NCBI GenBank assembly: GCA_963675555.1
Contig: OY776674.1
Span: 34,688,820-34,752,819, forward strand
DNA from: Leptura quadrifasciata
Taxonomy: Eukaryota > Arthropoda > Insecta > Coleoptera > Cerambycidae
Length of the DNA stretch: 64,000 bases
Direction of reading: 5' to 3'
The translations under genes and the position numbers were made by a program. Of this stretch, positions 46,201 to 55,735 are shown one piece after another. Each line of letters begins with the position of its first letter. The stretch's first letter is position 1. The notes beneath the pieces are model-generated. The model was given only the letters and a program-made list of their open reading frames with translations. It was not told the DNA's origin and did not search any database.

Positions 46201-46982
46201 TTGTGGTACTTGTGTTAAGTTGGATGCAAGTTGATTCCGAACGGCAAATCCTACTCCATGTTGTCTTCTTGAATTGGTGGGAAGACCTTTCCAATAGAAG
46301 GTGTAGTACTTTTCTGTGAGAGAGCCTTCCTCCAAAAATCGAGTTTCGCTGAGAGCTGCAACGTCAACATTGAGTCGGTGAAGTTCTCTATCTATTAGAG
46401 CAGTTCTTCTTTCAGGCCGATCGGTGCGAGTGCTGTCGTTCAAAGTACGAACATTCCAAGCACCGTAGATGAAAGAATTAGTTTTCTTGGATTTAACTTG
46501 TCGGTGTTTTTTCGAAATTCGATGAGGTGTCCCTGTGGGCACCCTCCCCCGGAGATCCGATCGGGAGGGTATTTTACCTCCGGATGATTTTGTCCCACTT
46601 GAACGCTCCATCATTTTTTTAAAGCCTTAATCGACTGTAAACGAAGCTGCATTTGAAGTTTTAGCTGGAGCAGGTATGCAACTGACCAGCTCGGTTGCGG
46701 AAGGCGAGTGGTGTGGTCCCATGGCACAGAAGGAGACTGCGACGATGGGGTAACCAAACGATTCCAAAAGCAACCTTTGTGTGCGGTGGGTTATTTTTAC
46801 CGCACACTTCGTGAGAAGGTGGATGTGCTCACGGCAAAAGGTAAGGGTTATTCCGCCCTTACTCGGTCGTTAGAGCCTCGTTAGTGAAAACAGGGTGCAC
46901 CAAGTTCAAATTGAACTCATCGCGAAGGTGAGGTTAACAATTGAGTAGGAGAGGCTATAACTTGCGCTTCACTACCCCATTC
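43233..46982 (-). mobile_element. Full-length, probably recent non-LTR retrotransposon
   Basis: The 3.75-kb element has a 5' UTR of about 370 bp (46982-46615), one uninterrupted 1089-codon frame, a short 3' UTR and a (TAA)n tail at 43253-43233. AATTCATTT flanks it at 43224-43232 and 46983-46991. Single-ORF layout with a microsatellite tail fits RTE-like clades, though I/Nimb-like clades share such tails. It is inserted in another LINE. Confidence 0.85.
43345..46614 (-). CDS. LINE endonuclease/reverse transcriptase polyprotein, intact
   Basis: Residues 49-300 form an apurinic-type endonuclease (WNVRTL at 53, LSETRFL at 88, GDFNARVG at 198 and CWTDHRPV at 291 as the DH catalytic pair). RT spans about 500-830: NKSPGADSLPAEIF (543), NYRGIALLAV (604), FIDLTKAFDSV (672), GVRQGCVLAPLLF (730) and QYADDCALLA (793). 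The C-terminal region has YGCESWV (918) and RLRWAGHVHRM (975). A C2H2 finger ends the protein (C1067, C1070, H1083, H1087). The protein nicks target DNA and copies its RNA at the nick. All motifs are intact and no stop occurs in 3.27 kb, so it may be active. An upstream start is unlikely because the 5' UTR has stops. Confidence 0.93.
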   Translation of the reverse strand: MMERSSGTKSSGGKIPSRSDLRGRVPTGTPHRISKKHRQVKSKKTNSFIYGAWNVRTLNDSTRTDRPERRTALIDRELHRLNVDVAALSETRFLEEGSLTEKYYTFYWKGLPTNSRRQHGVGFAVRNQLASNLTQVPQGLSERLMLLRYELSDGNAVNLISAYAPTLDANHETKESFYQQLEETLCRIPKTERLVILGDFNARVGRDADTWPGIIGKNGLGNMNANGQLLLTKCAEHDLVITNTIFRQKDKFKGTWRHPRSGHWHLLDYVIVRRKHLKDVQITKARIDSECWTDHRPVVSKMKIVMRPKHRRTQVKRRLRLCISKLRDQQTVEQLKQKVQENLSALEETNSVDVAATWTQIKDSLKSASEEILGTAASKKQEDWFNDNEAFIQELLDRKHIAFQNAINHPNDSSKAEAFTQSKYETQRKIRRIKNEWWASKAREIQRYADSHDYRNFFQGVKAVYGPSRKNMCPIKDLNGNLLKEDQEIRARWKEHYSNILNQQRQADHDIINLIPQYDTFEDLDKPLTTEEILTAIGQLKNNKSPGADSLPAEIFKAVSSELIPYLKKLFDVVWESGQAPQEFRDTLLINLFKNKGSAADCGNYRGIALLAVGGKILTKAMANRLTPVMEKLLPETQSGFRPNRGTSDLIFTLKQLQEKALEHQGEIHMAFIDLTKAFDSVDREVLWKIMFRLGIPRKFVEVCRSLHTNNNAQVMYNNEATEPFQTLTGVRQGCVLAPLLFNLFTTALTIIVDNKLTVRGIGLRYRFDGSLFNIGRFRAFTKTRTRFICDLQYADDCALLASTPEELQELLDVYAQSYDSLGLKINIGKTKIMSTPHQVNQIDITLNGNSLEVVDQFNYLGNVVNDKANMDSEIRNRINAASRALWGLRERVFDNHDLALSTKMAVYRAVVIPTLLYGCESWVTYRRHVKELERFQQRHLRSMMKIRWFHHISNVEVLRRANSLPIEVLISRARLRWAGHVHRMHDNRLPKCTLYGELLSGRRRRGGQRKRFKDALHENLKSCGIADEQWEQLAADRTEWRGVVASYQGNVAARRPNPRPNQVYVCPDCGRHVLSRIGLYSHSRVHRR

Positions 46983-47981
46983 AATTCATTTATAATACGC
47001 TAGTCACTATTAAGAATGGAGATGATCATTCAAATAGAAGTGGAAATAACATTGTATGTCATCAGCATATGCTTGAAGTTTACAGAGCTTCACTGATATT
47101 AAAATATCTGAGGAGCATATGAAAAATAATAACGGGTCCAGTATTGAACCTTGAGGCACTCCAGATAAACTTTTAATGCTAGACGATGTTTTGTTATTGC
47201 ACTGAATTTTCTGGAACCTTTCAATTAGGTATGAAATTACTAAATTTGTGCTTGTCGGATTAAAACCATAATATTTAGGTTTTGCACAAAGCAACTGATA
47301 ACTGATTATACCGAAAGCGTTAGAAAGGTCCAATAACACCAACATACTGTCCTCACCACTGTCCCATGCTATCATAATGTCATTAGTTACGTTTGCAACA
47401 GCTGCCGCAGTGCTGAATCCTTTCCTGAAGCCACATTGAGTACTTGGTATAATTTTATTACTTACAACATAACTATAAATTTAACTATACATTATTTTTT
47501 CTGGATTTTTTGACAGTGCTGGCAGTATACTAATTAATCTTAGATCAGCAAATGTTTCGGGATTTGAATTTTTTGGTGAAGGCTTAGTCATTGCAACTTT
47601 CCATTGTTTAGGAAAATAATTTTGTCCCAAAAAGCAATTTATGATGTGCATAATATACTTATCTATAAACGGACTACACAACTTTAACATTGCCGCTGAA
47701 GCACTACGAACATCTTCAATTGTTACAAAGGTGAAATTAAAATTATTATTAATATTAAATATATTCGAATATCGGATGTGATTTTTGTAAGATGAACATA
47801 TGGCATTGAAAATATTTTTCTTAATTACCATAGATACTTAAAAACCTAATGATATTAATGTTTTCGTTTACTTAGTAGATTCAAATATATGTCTTAACAG
47901 GCACGTTTACTTACAATTAGGCCAGAATTAATACATAAAAGATGCAAATAGCAAATAGACGGAACATTGTTTATTTTATTT

Positions 47982-48350
47982 ATTTCAACTTTACGTGCCT
48001 CGACTGCATGTGGACATTGGTATGGATGCAAAATACACACATTCAATAACTGTAAACAGTTTAAATAAGGTGGTACAGTTTAATGTCATGCTATGAAGCC
48101 GTTTTGCGTGCTAACGTCTTCTTTGACGTTATGATATATAGAGGGTATTCCGAGAAAATATATTTCACTGTAAAGTGGCTATTACAACGGTCGCAAAGTG
48201 GGCTCTTTCTTGATTCCATCAGATGGCCAAGTGTGGCACGAATTTGTCCAAACCTTAGTCTTCGAATTATTATTTTATTACTTCGCTTCATGGGTGGTAA
48301 ATTGTTTAAATTAATTTTAGATTGTATCACACAGAACTTGGTACTTGACT
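47982..48350 (-). pseudogene. LINE fragment with RNase-H-linked zinc-knuckle end
   Basis: The minus strand reads IIRRLRFGQIRATLGHLMES followed by PLCDRCNSHFTVKYIFSEYP. This is the C-terminal motif that follows the RNase H domain in Jockey/R1/I-type elements (C-x2-C with H and C). Only this segment remains. Not part of the LINE at 42501-47831. Confidence 0.6.
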
Positions 48351-48774
48351 AATTCTGCATATTTTGCCATTTATTTATAATCGATTGTTTTGTATAGTTT
48401 TTTAGTCTTTATGAAGTTGGACACCTTTGGCGGGTAGATCGGACTCTGTTCGGTCGGATTTCTCATTGCCGGTGATATATTTATAGTCTGCCATAGCAGT
48501 TTAGTCGGTATAAAAAAATCACTCAAAAAGCACCAGTCGCATCGCTCGCCGGTTAATAGGTAGTGGCTCCGCCTATCGGTTTAAATGACAGGCCGCGTGG
48601 ACAGTCTTCTTTGGTGATAGTATTAGGACTGTTTTATGACCATATTAAAATACCACACGTGCTATTGGAGTACAGAATCGGCGCCGTTGTGTACACTATA
48701 ATATATCGAATTACGAAGAAATAATATGATTACTGCTCGTCAGGAAACATTAAGATGATATCGGTTGTATAACT
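48351..48774. other. Unassigned stretch, possible LINE 5' region
   Basis: Relatively GC-rich sequence at 48420-48620 (GGTCGGATTTCTCATTGCCGG, TAGTGGCTCCGCCTATCGG) without coding motifs. It could be a retrotransposon 5' UTR. Not recognised. Confidence 0.3.
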
Positions 48775-49110
48775 TCCTGCCAAATAATTTGAAATAATTA
48801 CCAATTTCTCAATATAAAATTAAACTAAAAAGACGCCGCTTATCCCATGCTTATTATAATATGTACAATTTTAAGTATGAGACTCCAGGCTGATTCGCTG
48901 TTTGTATACAGTATTATTGTTGTTTTGGTATTATTTTTTATTATAAGTGTACTTATACTTATTCTGTGTATGTTTATATTTATATTCATTTATGTAGGTA
49001 CATATTTTTATATTTTGTTTATGTCCACTTTAACTTTATTTGTGTAATTATGACTTGCCCAAGCACTACGGCGTATCATTGTAACGAATAAAATTATTAT
49101 TATTATTAAA
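48775..49110 (+). pseudogene. CR1/Jockey-type LINE 3' end
   Basis: LPNNLK, LPISQYKIKLKRRLLSHAYY (48778-48860) is the usual C-terminal end of these RTs. A 3' UTR then ends ACGAATAAAATTATTATTATTATT at 49087-49110, a polyadenylation-like signal with a microsatellite tail. 5' truncated. Confidence 0.65.
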
Positions 49111-49975
49111 TTTGATACATCAAATGAGAATTTAAAAAATCCACGTGTTAACCAGGGGGTGAGGAGTCTTAAAATAGTTTCTAAGCATTTTCACTTTTTA
49201 CTTTTGTTAGCATTATGGAGAGAAATAATATGTAACTCTAAGATTAATTTAATTTTATGAATTAAGTGTTAATGAAACGTTTTTAATTTCTGTTGTTGCT
49301 CCGTTCTCCCCTATGATATATGATTTTATTGCATTTTGCACACTGAACCTTCAATACGATGTTCTCAGTTGATTTCAAGGCTTCATGTGTATTTTTGTAC
49401 AGGCAGTATATTGTTATTAGTCATTTTGTTTATTTGCTTTTAACTATTATTTACGTATTGTTGTTTAGGGTGTGGACATAATTATTATGAATACATGCCT
49501 TTTTAGGGAATATGCGACAAATATGTGCACAATACACAATAAAAAAAATAAGTTGTAAGTGGGTTCGAAAAAAAGTAAGTCCACAACAATTTTTTTTAAA
49601 TATTCCCTTAATTTTTTTTAATTCACTGATAAATTCTTTGAAAAATTATTGAAATGGTGATTTTACCACATCAAATGACTAATTAATATTTGATCAGTTA
49701 TTTAATTACTATCGTAAATTGTCATGATATTAATCGAGTAAGTAATTTGATAATTGCATGTTTATTACAATTAATTATGGTATATATTGTAATTTTTATG
49801 CTATTATGAGTTGGATTTTTAATTTTTGGTTGAATTTATTCAGCAGACATTTTCTTAAGACTTTATGGTATGGCATGGTGTCAAATTTTATGTACTTTAA
49901 GTTTAATTCAAACTACAGGACAACTTAACTGACGGAGGTGTCTTTACGTAATCCTGTAATCTGTATTAAATTTTA
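49111..49975. other. Gene-free AT-rich stretch
   Basis: Nothing recognisable. Confidence 0.5.
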
Positions 49976-49979
49976 TATA

Positions 49980-50205
49980 AAACTAGCTGACCCGATAGAC
50001 GTTGTCCTGCCACAACGAACATCCCTGTCACAAAAAGCACTTTCAGTTTTTCCAGAATTTTTCAATTTCCGGGCAAGTTTTCCAATTTTTCTTTCCATAA
50101 AAACCTTCTTCGGGCTTACGAACATTAAGGAACAATTAGCCAAACCAGTCCAGCCGTTCTAAAGCGATGCGCTTACTAACGAACCGTATTTCATTTTTAT
50201 TTATA
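49980..50205 (+). repeat. RTE-type retroposon 3' end
   Basis: Begins CTAGCTGACCCGATAGACGT, a phrase found at the start of a widespread insect retroposon end. It continues as the forward counterpart of 1-150 and includes CCAGTCCAGCCGTTCTAAAG. No coding part. Confidence 0.55.
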
Positions 50206-51012
50206 TAGATTCTCTCTGTTTCTTGGTGAATGACTAAATTTCTTATTACGTTAGAGGTTCAACGCCAAGTTCTTATGATTTACATGAGTCAGCAGCTAAT
50301 CCGGTCAAAGTCGACAAAAAAATAGTGGCAAGTGTACAATAATTCGCATAGAGCTGAATATTGGTACAGTGCTAAAAAATTTATTTAAGGTCAAAGGTAA
50401 AAATATCATTTTTTAAATTTTTCTAATAAACGATAAGTGTTATCATAAAAAATGTGTCTGTCAAAAGTTGTAGCTCATACAATTATCTACAAAAATTGTT
50501 ATTATACTTTTTTCCTACCAATCACTATTCCTGAGATATTACGGTTTGAAACATCGAAAATACTAATATGCTCGCCTACGCTGCCTATACACATCATCGG
50601 ACGTTCAATATAATTAAAAATATTGGTTCGTGTAACTTATACATACAAATTACCCGATTCTGAGAATATACACTTAAAAGAAACTCAGTCCCTAATTTCA
50701 TTTGCCCGTATAACCTTGAGCAACATCTGTCTGCTACTCTATTGTTCGAGTGGCAACGGTCGTATACCTGCTTTTATTTTTGGAAGGATGTAAATGAAAT
50801 ACTGTTAGTGTTGAACGTTCCTTTGCAGTAAATATACGTGCTTATTGCTAATATTTCTTATTACAATTTGTGCCGTATAATAATTTTAGAAAATTTTGCA
50901 TTATTTGTAGTAAACCTTTGATTGGAAGTGAAATTGTAGTTGCTTATCGTGGAATGAAGACTTTGATTGATTCAAGTACTGAAAGAAATGATGGGTTTCT
51001 TGAATACTTGAA

Positions 51013-51728
51013 AGATAGCCGAGTGAGTTAAGGCGCGAGGTGGCAAGCGCCTTTCTGTGCGTTGTTTGTCTCTCTTCCTGTTATCGTTCTCTTTTTGTGC
51101 ATTTTTTCACTCAAAATTAGCTTCACTATAAAATTTCTAAACAAACTCAAAATTTCGATAAACCACAGTTTAGGCAGCCTTGCGCAGCCCTGCAATACCT
51201 CATTTCGATGAAGATTCCCCGTTTTAGATTTGGGTACCTGTGTCAGCTCCAAAATTAGTTCAGTGCAGTGCGACAGCTTCGAATTTGTGTTTAATTTTTA
51301 AGCTTTGTTACATTTTATTTTTATAATGTTTTTTTAATTATATTGTCATTTGTAATTTGTTTTTAGCGAAAGGAGTCAGGACTTCTCTCCCCATTTTCTT
51401 TTAGCCGAACCGGAGCCGCCCCGCCCGGCCATGCAACCCACCACCGCGAACAGCGCGGTGGTTGCACGGTCGGTCGCAAGATAGTCTCCGGGGAGGCAAT
51501 ATTATGTATTAATTTGAATAAAGTCTATTTGCTTGCTTGCTTTACTTAGTGGCAATTGCGAATAATCACACGGACATCGCACCACCAGGTTCGAATCCTG
51601 ACTCCGGCACTGTAGCAGGAAATTGTTGTATGTTCGCGTTTTTTTCAATGTGTAACCCCCTTCCGCACAAGCCCCTGGTTTATGAAATTGGGGGTTGTCT
51701 AATTTCTGTGGTGTTTATTTATTTATAA
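51013..51728 (+). repeat. tRNA-derived SINE, itself split by a Jockey fragment
   Basis: The A box TAGCCGAGTGAGTTAAGGCG (51015-51034) and the B box GGTTCGAATCC (51588-51598) are separated by about 550 bp. The extra sequence is a Jockey-type 3' end flanked by GTGGCAA. Removing it gives a normal A-to-B spacing. The 3' body (GTAACCCCCTTCCGCACAAG, CTGTGGTGTTTATTTAT) matches the SINE at 41445. Confidence 0.7.
51047..51548 (+). repeat. Jockey-type LINE 3' UTR fragment nested in a SINE
   Basis: Carries the 3' UTR hairpin of this LINE family: ACCACCGCG, loop AACAG, CGCGGTGGT at 51440-51462. The hairpin sits within CCGGCCATGCAA and TTGCACGGTC flanks, and a GAATAAAG end follows. GTGGCAA occurs at 51040-51046 and 51549-51555 as target duplication. 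About 500 bp, 5' truncated. Confidence 0.65.
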
Positions 51729-52831
51729 GAAATCTGTGACAATTCATGTACAGTGCCGTAAAATGTACACTCGGAGGGGTACTATTGCTGGTGTGTTGAT
51801 TTGTTAATACTACTGACTGCACGAACTCCAATTGATCTGATTATTTACTTTTTGAAACCTGGGTAGGCTCAACAACAAGCAAAAATATATTCATCAAAGT
51901 ATATTTGCTTATCCAAAATGTCAAAATCATATCTTATTTTTACATGCAATAACTGGCTGCGATACTACATCAAAAGGTTTTATAAAAAATACACGGAACA
52001 ATAAGAGTAGAACTATCTTGTCTTCCTCCAACATCTGCTTATGCGTATCAACACTTATATCGAATATACTATCAAGTTCAAGTATGACTATAGGCAATCA
52101 ACTGGACCCAGAAAACTGAGGTTGGAAATTAATAGATAATACTTTGGAGCCAATTCAAGCTTTACTCCCACCAGCTCCAGAAAAACTTCTTAATACCATT
52201 TTTTGCAATTGAAAAAAGTCTTGCTCCAATGTTGAATCAAATACAACATATGAGGATTTTTATGATATCGATGAGGAGACAACTGATGCATCTTTCTTAG
52301 AACAATTTACAGATATCCAGCAAGAAGAAGAAGAGGAAAGCGAAGAAGATATTACTACTGAAGTAGTATTTGAAGATTGTCAGTCAGACTAAAATTTTTC
52401 CGAAATCAAAAATAATTCGTGCCACTTTAATCATTTCCAATAGTACAATTTTTTAGTTAATAGAATGTTATTTAATAAAACTAAATCACAATATATCGTG
52501 GAGTATGCCACCTCACAGGTGGTGCGGAAATGTGTTCATATTATGTAGAATACGACTTCTTCAACTTTTGGAATCGCGATATCTCAGGAATGGTGATTCG
52601 CAGGAAAAAAAGTATAAGAACAATTGCATGATGTACAACTTTTATCTGACCTATTTTTGTGATAACACTTATCGTTTGTGAGAAAAATGCAAAAAAACAA
52701 TAATTTTTACGTGTGACCTTGAATACACTTTTTATCAGACGTAGAATCGGTGGGGATTTCTGATATTTTATCTGTAATAGTGTACCTAAGACCCGTACCC
52801 ATATTCAGCTCTATGCGAATTATAGTAAATT

Positions 52832-53365
52832 AAATGTGTTAATTATTAGCTTTATTATTGTACATTTTATGTTCTTTATGTCAATATTTGGTCTACTTGA
52901 TATTGTGATAAAAATTTTTAGTCTTATTAATTTTAGGTACCTATAAATTTATAGAAAATGTATTAAACGCGTTGTAAATCTATTGCAATTGACCGTGACA
53001 AAACTAGAAATGTTATTTTTAATTAGAAATCTATAATTCATGCTTTGTGGTCTAGTTTGTTCTAAACTAAGATTGCTGGAATATGAAAAGATATTGACTA
53101 CAACAATGTTTATGACTTACCTGCATGTTTCGAGAATTTAAAGATATAAGGAAGCACAATTACTAATTATTAATGAAAGATAAAAACAAGATCATTTTGA
53201 GCGAATTATTTAATGCAGTAAATTAAGATTTTAAGACATTTTCAGGTTTCGTCCAGTAATGCAGCTGTGTTTGAAATATTTTAACCGTCATCTTATAAAA
53301 GTCTACCAAAGAGCTGCTCTAGTGACTAAAAAAAATAAAAGAAGACTTTTTTAACATTTTCTTGC
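52832..53365. other. Gene-free AT-rich stretch
   Basis: Nothing recognisable. Confidence 0.5.
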
Positions 53366-53367
53366 AG

Positions 53368-53466
53368 GATCTGAAGGACTTCTTCTTCTATCTTGATTTA
53401 AATGAAAATATCGCTATGGTGTTCAACGGCGAGAAGGAAACAACAACATTAAAGCTTAAATTGTAG
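53368..53466 (+). CDS. Candidate terminal exon of unknown gene
   Basis: A good acceptor (AACATTTTCTTGCAG) is followed by 33 codons in phase 0 ending at TAG: DLKDFFFYLDLNENIAMVF, then NGEKETTTLKLKL. Composition is less AT-rich than the flanks and the codons look protein-like. No partner exon was found upstream within the window that can be supported. It may be a decayed exon or a scrap of an unrecognised element. A 66-codon frame at 53526-53726 (MAKFFARDSHLHTPSINGFG) follows and is equally unrecognised. Confidence 0.25.
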   Translation, partial: DLKDFFFYLDLNENIAMVFNGEKETTTLKLKL

Positions 53467-53739
53467 ATCAAGGGAGATGTATTTTGTAAGTTGTAAGTAT
53501 ATGGTCAGTTGGATTAAGGACAAATATGGCAAAGTTTTTTGCTCGTGATAGTCATCTGCATACACCTTCAATAAATGGATTTGGAAGACATACAAAAGCA
53601 AAAAGAAAATCAGACATTATTGCTGGTTTATTGTTTGAAAATGTGACGAGGGAGGAGATAATGAACATGGTGTATTTTGTCGAATTGTTGCTCGACGGTA
53701 GATGCTACCTCAACGATATTTTCTGATTTGATTACCTGC

Positions 53740-54185
53740 CACCTCTTAGCCCTTAATTGTGGAAACTATGATCGTACTTTTTTGTAGGTACTTGTAGTTT
53801 TAAAACTAGCATACGGCTGAAAATGATGACTGGAAAAGAGGCGGTTGTCAGATCAATAACACCTCGGCCAAAGGTTTTCACTACGTTTTTGTAAGGTATT
53901 AATGGCAACAGTAAACAATTATTTCACGTTTTAACAACTGAAATCGTTTTACCAGAAACTATCATAAGCTTGCGTTAAACTAAGTGATATCTTATTATCC
54001 TATTCTTTATTCAGTAATATTAATGATAATCTAGCTCCTTGCTTATAGGAAAAAGCGAACAGTACTCATGTTATTCACAAAAACATTTTGATAAGTGCAA
54101 TGAACTCAGTTGTTATCGTTATCACTGCTGCTACCTTCCATGATTTGAAGCAACTAGATGTACAGGATCTCTGCTTTGAATATGA
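53740..54185. other. Gene-free stretch
   Basis: Nothing recognisable. Confidence 0.45.
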
Positions 54186-54189
54186 GGGC

Positions 54190-54420
54190 TCCTATAACTA
54201 CCATCTTAACAGCTTAACAGTATAGTTTGGATAGAATTTGTGGAAATCCAATCTCGATATTTTGTTCACTCTTCCCTTCCTTCTTGAATACAATATTCTT
54301 CTCTTCAGAAGTCGAAAACGCTATGACGTACCCTGCCTTAAGTTGGTGGTCAAGGAGGGCTACGTTAATGGCTTATATTCGTCTGATGATGGGAAATGAG
54401 TATTTCCAGTGAATTAGGCA
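54190..54420 (-). pseudogene. Restriction-endonuclease-type LINE, C-terminal fragment
   Basis: The minus strand reads NVALLDHQLKAGYVIAFSTS, then KNIVFKKEGKSEQN and VKMVVIGAL. It aligns with the minus-strand fragment at 63580-64000 (EEEKRTKYRDLLFELRRLH, VKLVVLIIGALGG) at both DNA and protein level. This segment belongs to the restriction-like endonuclease domain of R2/R4/NeSL-type LINEs. Decayed. Confidence 0.6.
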
Positions 54421-54429
54421 GAGTGTTGA

Positions 54430-55735
54430 ATAACTTGCTAGGATGGTATACATTCTGGCAAGAAGCTCGTCCTGATCAGACTAGACGCTATTTAGGAAGA
54501 GCTCCACATCGATGACGAGTCCCACTTTGGCTTCAGGAGGGACAGGAGCAGAGCACAGTAAATCGTTAGGATAGTTAACGACATCAAAGTACAATACAAC
54601 CTCGGGAAGAGCACCGTCATGGTGCTTCTCGATATTGAGAAGGCGTTCGACGCCGTCTGGATCCCGGGGTTATTATACATATACGAACTACAGGACTACA
54701 ACTTCCCGACTTCATCAAATTTATCCACTCGTTCTTGACGGGCAGATCCCCGTAGGTTCGAGTGAATAACAAACTATCAACACGGCGTGGTATTCGCGCG
54801 GGAGTCCCGCAAGGATCGTGCCTGTCATCAAAATTGTACAACCTGTACGTCTCCGATTTCCCATAGTAATCGAATACGAAACTAGTCAATACGCCGATGA
54901 CACAGCCATGTATGCCCATTCAACAACGTTCAACCAGCAAACATAGTGCTCAAACCGCACATGGCTAGTGCCACGGCTTATTAAGACCAGTGGAAGATTC
55001 GGATAAACACTGAGAAGTAGAAGGCGATAGTCTTCACGCGCCGATTACCGAAAATAAAATCATAACACCAATCTCGATCCAGGGAAACAAAATTCCAACC
55101 AAGAGGTGCATGAAGTACTTGGGGATGAGACTGAAGCAACGATTGACGTTTAACACACATGTAAATGAGACAGTACGGATGGTCTACTCCGTGCCCAGGA
55201 GTCTGTATCCGCCCATGGTCAGGGATAGCGGACTTAGCAGAAAAAAAAATTGTACATGATGGTGATCAGGCTGTCCATCACATACGCGGCGCCGGTGTGG
55301 TGCAGCACGTCGGCCCCGACAATGAAAAAACTAGAAATGCTGGAACACAAATTTTTAGACCAGTTTATGTGCAGCTCGGAATATTCACATCTCGCAGAAG
55401 GCTCCTCGTTCAGGTTGAGGTGGCTGCGCTAATATCCAAATTTTTAAAGTGTTATAGTGCAAATTCGTTAAAAAATATGTAGTTGCAAGTTTTGTTAAAT
55501 CTGTTTTTAGATATGTTTTAGCCCTGTTGCCTATTTTAATCCATCTTCGATGGAAGGTGCCTAGGTTTTAAATGTTTTTTGAATTGTCTTTTAGTTGAAC
55601 CAGTCCCGTTCCGTCCGACGCTACAATCTACCACCGCGAACAACGCAATGGTTGTACAGCCGACCCCGGAGTGGGTTCTGAGGAGGCAGATGTAAATTTT
55701 AATTCTAATAAAATTGTATTGAATTGAATTGACTA
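54430..55735 (+). pseudogene. Jockey-type LINE, RT to 3' end
   Basis: Recognisable blocks: HFGFRRDRSRAQ (54520-54555), VMVLLDIEKAFDAVW (54617-54660), then FLTGRSP with RRGIRAGVPQGSCLS (54780-54830), QYADDTAMYAHS (54887-54922), KYLGMRLKQRLTFNTHVNET (55110-55170) and VIRLSITYAAPVWC (55255-55300). The 3' UTR has the family hairpin (55631-55651) and ends AATAAAATTGTATTGAATTG. Multiple frame changes and stops. The clade call rests on RT and C-terminal motifs. Confidence 0.8.

Larger units (their letters stand above)
42501..47831 (-). pseudogene. CR1/Jockey-type LINE, split by an intact LINE
   Basis: The upstream half (47831-46983) carries VRSASAAMLKLCSPFIDKYI, an RT box with VLLDLSNAFGIISYQLL (47335-47290), SLSGVPQGSILDPLLFF (47190-47140) and AYADDIQCYF (47070-47040). 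The downstream half (43232-42501) continues INELSRERNLKLNSRKSFVM, NSAKNLGVILETDF and ends near LNDNKFKTKYKHFLLNN. The frame is continuous across the insertion once one copy of AATTCATTT is removed (I-I-N-E-L). Stops and small gaps show it was already decayed or has decayed since. Confidence 0.85.
50884..52393 (+). pseudogene. PIN/FEN-like nuclease-type protein, internally deleted copy 2
   Basis: The N-terminal part reads FCIICSKPLIGSEIV, YRGMKTLIDSSTERNDGFLE (50895-51014) and, after the inserted SINE, VTIHVQCRKMYTRRGTIAG (51735-51795). The C-x2-C and H-x2-C layout suggests a zinc finger. The nuclease core is largely deleted. The next recognisable segment is FLHAITGCDTTSKGFIKN (51945-51995), which corresponds to the end of the core. 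It is followed by PPTSAYAYQHLYRIYYQ, LDPENWGWKL-type sequence (W read as stop), CNCKKSCSN-type Cys clusters and an acidic tail ending at TAA 52391-52393. It supplies the N-terminal domain missing from copy 1. Non-functional. Confidence 0.6.
50331..52831 (+). mobile_element. TIR element carrying a PIN/FEN-like nuclease-type gene, copy 2
   Basis: Inverted arms pair 50331-50560 with about 52500-52831. They match from ATAATTCGCATAGAGCTGAA, through AACGATAAGTGTTATCA, to ATTCCTGAGATAT. The outer ends begin AGTGTACAATAATTCGC on the left and AATTTACTATAATTCGC on the right (13 of 17). No target duplication could be assigned. The interior holds coding remnants of the same protein family as the element at 38184-40191, interrupted by a SINE that is itself interrupted by a Jockey fragment. 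The arms of the two elements are not alike beyond an AGT start, so these are different families. Confidence 0.7.

Noticed and set aside
43297..46319. Plus-strand open frames across the intact LINE
   Set aside because: They are antisense shadows of the 1089-codon frame.
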